A DNA stretch of 20,450 nt, from positions 1 through 20,450 of the forward strand of contig JAVSIV010000062.1 in the NCBI GenBank assembly GCA_033816765.1, read 5' to 3'. A program made the position numbers and the translations under genes. The DNA is from Nothopassalora personata. Taxonomy: Eukaryota > Ascomycota > Dothideomycetes > Mycosphaerellales > Mycosphaerellaceae. Under the pieces are notes generated by a model that saw only the letters and a program-made list of their open reading frames with translations, was not told the origin of the DNA and made no database searches. Positions 17,566 to 20,450 of this stretch are shown here, piece by piece. Position 1 is the stretch's first letter. Each line of letters begins with the position of its first letter.

Positions 17566-20450
17566 AACTAACACAGTTAGATGGCATTAAAGGCTTAGGT
17601 ATATTAGGAGCACATTACTCAATACTACAAAAGAAGCAGTTAAGGGCCTAGAAGATGTTAATACTATAGAGTTAGGGCATTGTAAGACTTGTAAGCTTAT
17701 AAGGTTATAAAGAGTTATTTTAAGAATCCCTAGGAGACCTGCACTAGAGGCATTAGATAAAATCCATACTAACCTAGTTAGTCTAATCACTCTACTCTCT
17801 TATAATAGTTACGCATATTGCCTTATACTTACGTGTACTAAAACTAGGATGAGATAGTGCTTACTACTTCTAAAGAAAAGTGATGCTTTAATAGCAATTA
17901 AGACTTGGCTTACTATAATATGGAACCACTATAAGAAGAAACCTAAGATCTGGTTCTTAGATAGTAGTAGGGAATTCAACAACATTAAACTTAGAACACA
18001 TGCCTAACATAAAGGGATTAGATGGGATTTTGCATCACTATATACACCTAAGTAGAATAGAATTGCTAAACCTTCGAATAAAGTTATTATTAACAAGGCT
18101 AGAGCTATACTTATAGACTCTAGCTTACTATAGAACCTCTAGCCCCAGGCTATGGATTTCGCATACTATATTACGAACCGCCTCTTTAACTTAATAACAA
18201 AAAATGTACTATAGATTAACTTTAAGAACGACCTAGGCATTAATGTTAAAGAGATAGACTTAAGGAATGTAAGGAGGTTTGGATGTAAAGTATATAAACA
18301 TAACGACAATTACACTAAGTCTAAAAAGTTCTCTATAAGGGCGGACATATAGTAGTATATAGGATTCTAGGGTAGTTTATTAACTAACTACCTACTGTGG
18401 AAGCTATAGTAGGAGAAGGGAAAATAGGTCTATAAGATAACCTATTCCCCCTATATAACTTTTAATAAAGATTTCTTATAGAACTCGCAATACTAAATCC
18501 CTGTAGGTAAGTAGGTTGCTTAGGGGGAGTAGATAGGGTAGACTGTTAAGAGCTCCTAGCTTACTGCTAGTAATAAGCATGCTGTCCTAGATAACGAGAT
18601 CACCTTCCTTAGACATCCCTATAATAACCCTAAGGACCCTTACTATAAAGGTATTTATATGCCTCATAAAGGGCTACACGAGCTAGAAGCGAGTTACTAA
18701 CCCTATAAACCTTTAAGGGGAGCTGTGCAGCTAGAGGGGGAGCTACAGCAGCATAGTAACTAACCTAAAACATAAAGGGCTTCGTAACAAGACTCCCCTA
18801 ACTAAGATTAGTCTTAGGGGGAGTATAGGATAGAAGATTTACGTCTACGATTTAGAGACATATCTACCTAGCTCTAGGAACAGTCTCCTATAGAGCACAC
18901 CTAGCTCTAGGAACAATCTCCTATAGAGCACACCTAGCTCTAGAAACAATCCCCTATAGAGCATAAGCCTTAGACTTTATAGTCTAAAGAGCCACACTAA
19001 GAAGACATAGCCCTAGCTATGTAAGAAGACCCTAATTAGGCTATGACACTATTCTACCCTACCCTACACATTAGTAAGAGGAAGAGAGATGGGACTTATA
19101 AGCCTATAAAGACTAAACAAGCCAAGGTCTATCCTAAGCTAACTAGGAGAAGTTTAAGATAGAATAGATCCCATTATGATTATAGTAAACTTAAGAAAGT
19201 ATTCGCTGTAATAGCTATAGATAATGTAAAGAAGGAGAAGCTTACAGATCCTACCACCCTAACTGAAGCATTAAACAGACCTAATAGAGCTGAATACATT
19301 AGGGCAATTAGAAAGGAATTCAACTCCTTAGAAGACATAGAATATGTTGCATAGATCCTATTATAGAAAGTCCCTAAGGGTAGGAAACTGCTTATAGGAA
19401 AATGGGTCCTACACTATAAGTATCTTCCTAATAGGTCCATTAAGAAGCGTAGAGCTAGATGGGTAGTAAAGGGGTTTACTTAAAAGCAAGGGACAGACTA
19501 TGTTAAAACCTTTGCTCTAACCCTAAGGCTACTAACAAGTAGGATTCTCCTAGCCCTATATATAGTTCTAGGCTAGAAGAGGAGACAGATTAATGTTAAA
19601 ATAGCATTTATAAACCCTAACATTAATAGACCTTTATACATTAAACTACTAGAAGGGGTAGAACTTATTAAGAAAGATCTATTTAATAAAGTCCTAGAAA
19701 TTAAGAAGGGACTATATGGATTGAAACAAGCTGCAAACCTCTAGTACTATGACGCTAAGGAAGCTCTAGAAGAATTAGGCCTAAAGAGACTTAATTCTAA
19801 TGTATGTCTTTTTTAGGGGGAGAATTTTTTAGTTCTCCTGTATGTAGATAACTTTTAGATCTTTAGCGACAGTAATTAGAAGATTAACAAGTTCACTGCT
19901 AGACTAAAGAAGAAGTACTCTATTAAAACTGTTAACACTAACCTTTTCCTAGACATACAACTAAAGAGTAAAAAGAATGGAGATGTCTATGTCTCCTAAA
20001 AGCACTATGCTTTAGAGAAACTTTAGAAACATAGCCTAGACTTAGCTAAAAGTGTTAAGTATCCCCTTAACCGCCTGTATAAAACTCATAAAGAGCAATG
20101 CAACATATAGGATTATAATCTATTTAACACATTAATTAGGGAACTCTAGTACCTGGCTAACTAGACTAGGCTAGATATCTCCTATGTAATAAACCACTTA
20201 GCCAAATTCTTAGCTAATCCTTTAGTAGAACATATTGCTGCAGTAAAGCATGTTTAGAGATACATTGCTAGAACAATTAATAAGTGCCTAATCTTTAGAA
20301 AATACAATCCCTAAAGCTAGAGATCTACATAGACTCTAATTTCTCTAGAGATCCAATGTCACAAGCAGGTGCAAGCACGTGGTCGGATAAGGTACAAGTC
20401 GAATAGACGGTCTATCTAAGAGAGGCGCGGAGGGCGCGAGGTAGATATAC
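17566..20450 (+). repeat. Right copy of a long exact direct repeat
   Basis: Second copy of bases 1-2885, including the same premature stops, the same 33-bp triplication and the first 94 bp of the same solo LTR insertion. It is cut by the window end. Shared RIP stops plus a shared later insertion show that the copies diverged after both events. Confidence 0.93.
20357..20450. mobile_element. Second copy of the short GC-rich solo LTR, cut by the window end
   Basis: It starts TGTCAC after TCCAA (20352-20356) and equals 2792-2885. It occupies the same site in the copia element as in the left copy, so it was duplicated together with its host rather than inserted twice. Confidence 0.88.

Larger units (their letters stand above)
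15660..20450 (+). pseudogene. RIP-degraded Ty1/copia gag-pol, right copy, 3'-truncated by the window
   Basis: One frame reads through TAG/TAA from gag into pol. Gag carries a WKSILISVLLEKDLVRYV-like segment near 15735-15790 (Trp now TAG) and the helical capsid segment ELYDLIKAIYKLVITIDLYN near 16040-16100. Zinc-knuckle remains NANCYKQ lie near 16496. After the inserted LTR the frame moves by one base, exactly as a 346-bp insertion predicts, then passes through the protease region and pre-integrase GHCKTCK into integrase, linker and reverse transcriptase. The last 2,885 bp equal the left window end, including the YVDN active-site change. The element is dead. It is nested with two solo LTRs, at 16821 and 20357. 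Confidence 0.87.

Overview
The window looks like a piece of a filamentous ascomycete genome (Pezizomycotina, possibly a Dothideomycete; this is inferred from style, not from a marker gene). About 3.8 kb of GC-balanced sequence with three intronless genes (about 6.75-10.55 kb) lies between AT-rich blocks of dead transposons. Those blocks show the pattern of repeat-induced point mutation (RIP). When transposase, copia and accessory frames are read through, almost every break is TAG or TAA where Gln or Trp is expected, with many C-to-T and G-to-A changes in CpA/TpG contexts.

Layout. 1-3420: RIP-killed Ty1/copia pol on the plus strand, interrupted at 2792-2983 by a short GC-rich solo LTR with a perfect 5-bp target duplication. 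3421-6730: further RIP relics, namely a minus-strand cysteine-motif protein family, an LTR relic and an unrecognised minus-strand reading frame. 7136-8452 (+): conserved-looking disordered nuclear protein of unknown function. 8571-9314 (-): short-chain dehydrogenase-like protein lacking the catalytic Tyr. 9646-10299 (-): secreted NTF2-like protein. 10555-14918: a complete 4,364-bp TIR element with TA target duplication. It carries a RIP-killed Tc1/IS630-type DDE transposase on the plus strand and a convergent, unrecognised ORF of about 725 codons on the minus strand. 14921-15330: unmutated single-copy-looking DNA. 15332-20450: a second copia element (possible 5' LTR, primer-binding site, gag, pol), broken at 16821-17161 by an unmutated 341-bp solo LTR with a TATAT target duplication.

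The most striking feature is that bases 1-2885 recur as 17566-20450, with the same offset (17,565) at both ends and no difference that I could see. The repeat runs off both ends of the window and includes RIP mutations and the inserted solo LTR. The two copies must therefore have separated after RIP. Possible causes are a roughly 17.6-kb tandem duplication of the whole gene-plus-transposon unit, a circular molecule read past its start, a post-RIP segmental copy, or an assembly overlap.

The three genes show no common pathway. The first two converge, and the SDR lies downstream of the secreted-protein gene on the same strand. The secreted-protein promoter is cut to about 254 bp by the DNA transposon, so this gene sits at a heterochromatin-prone edge typical of fast-evolving fungal compartments.
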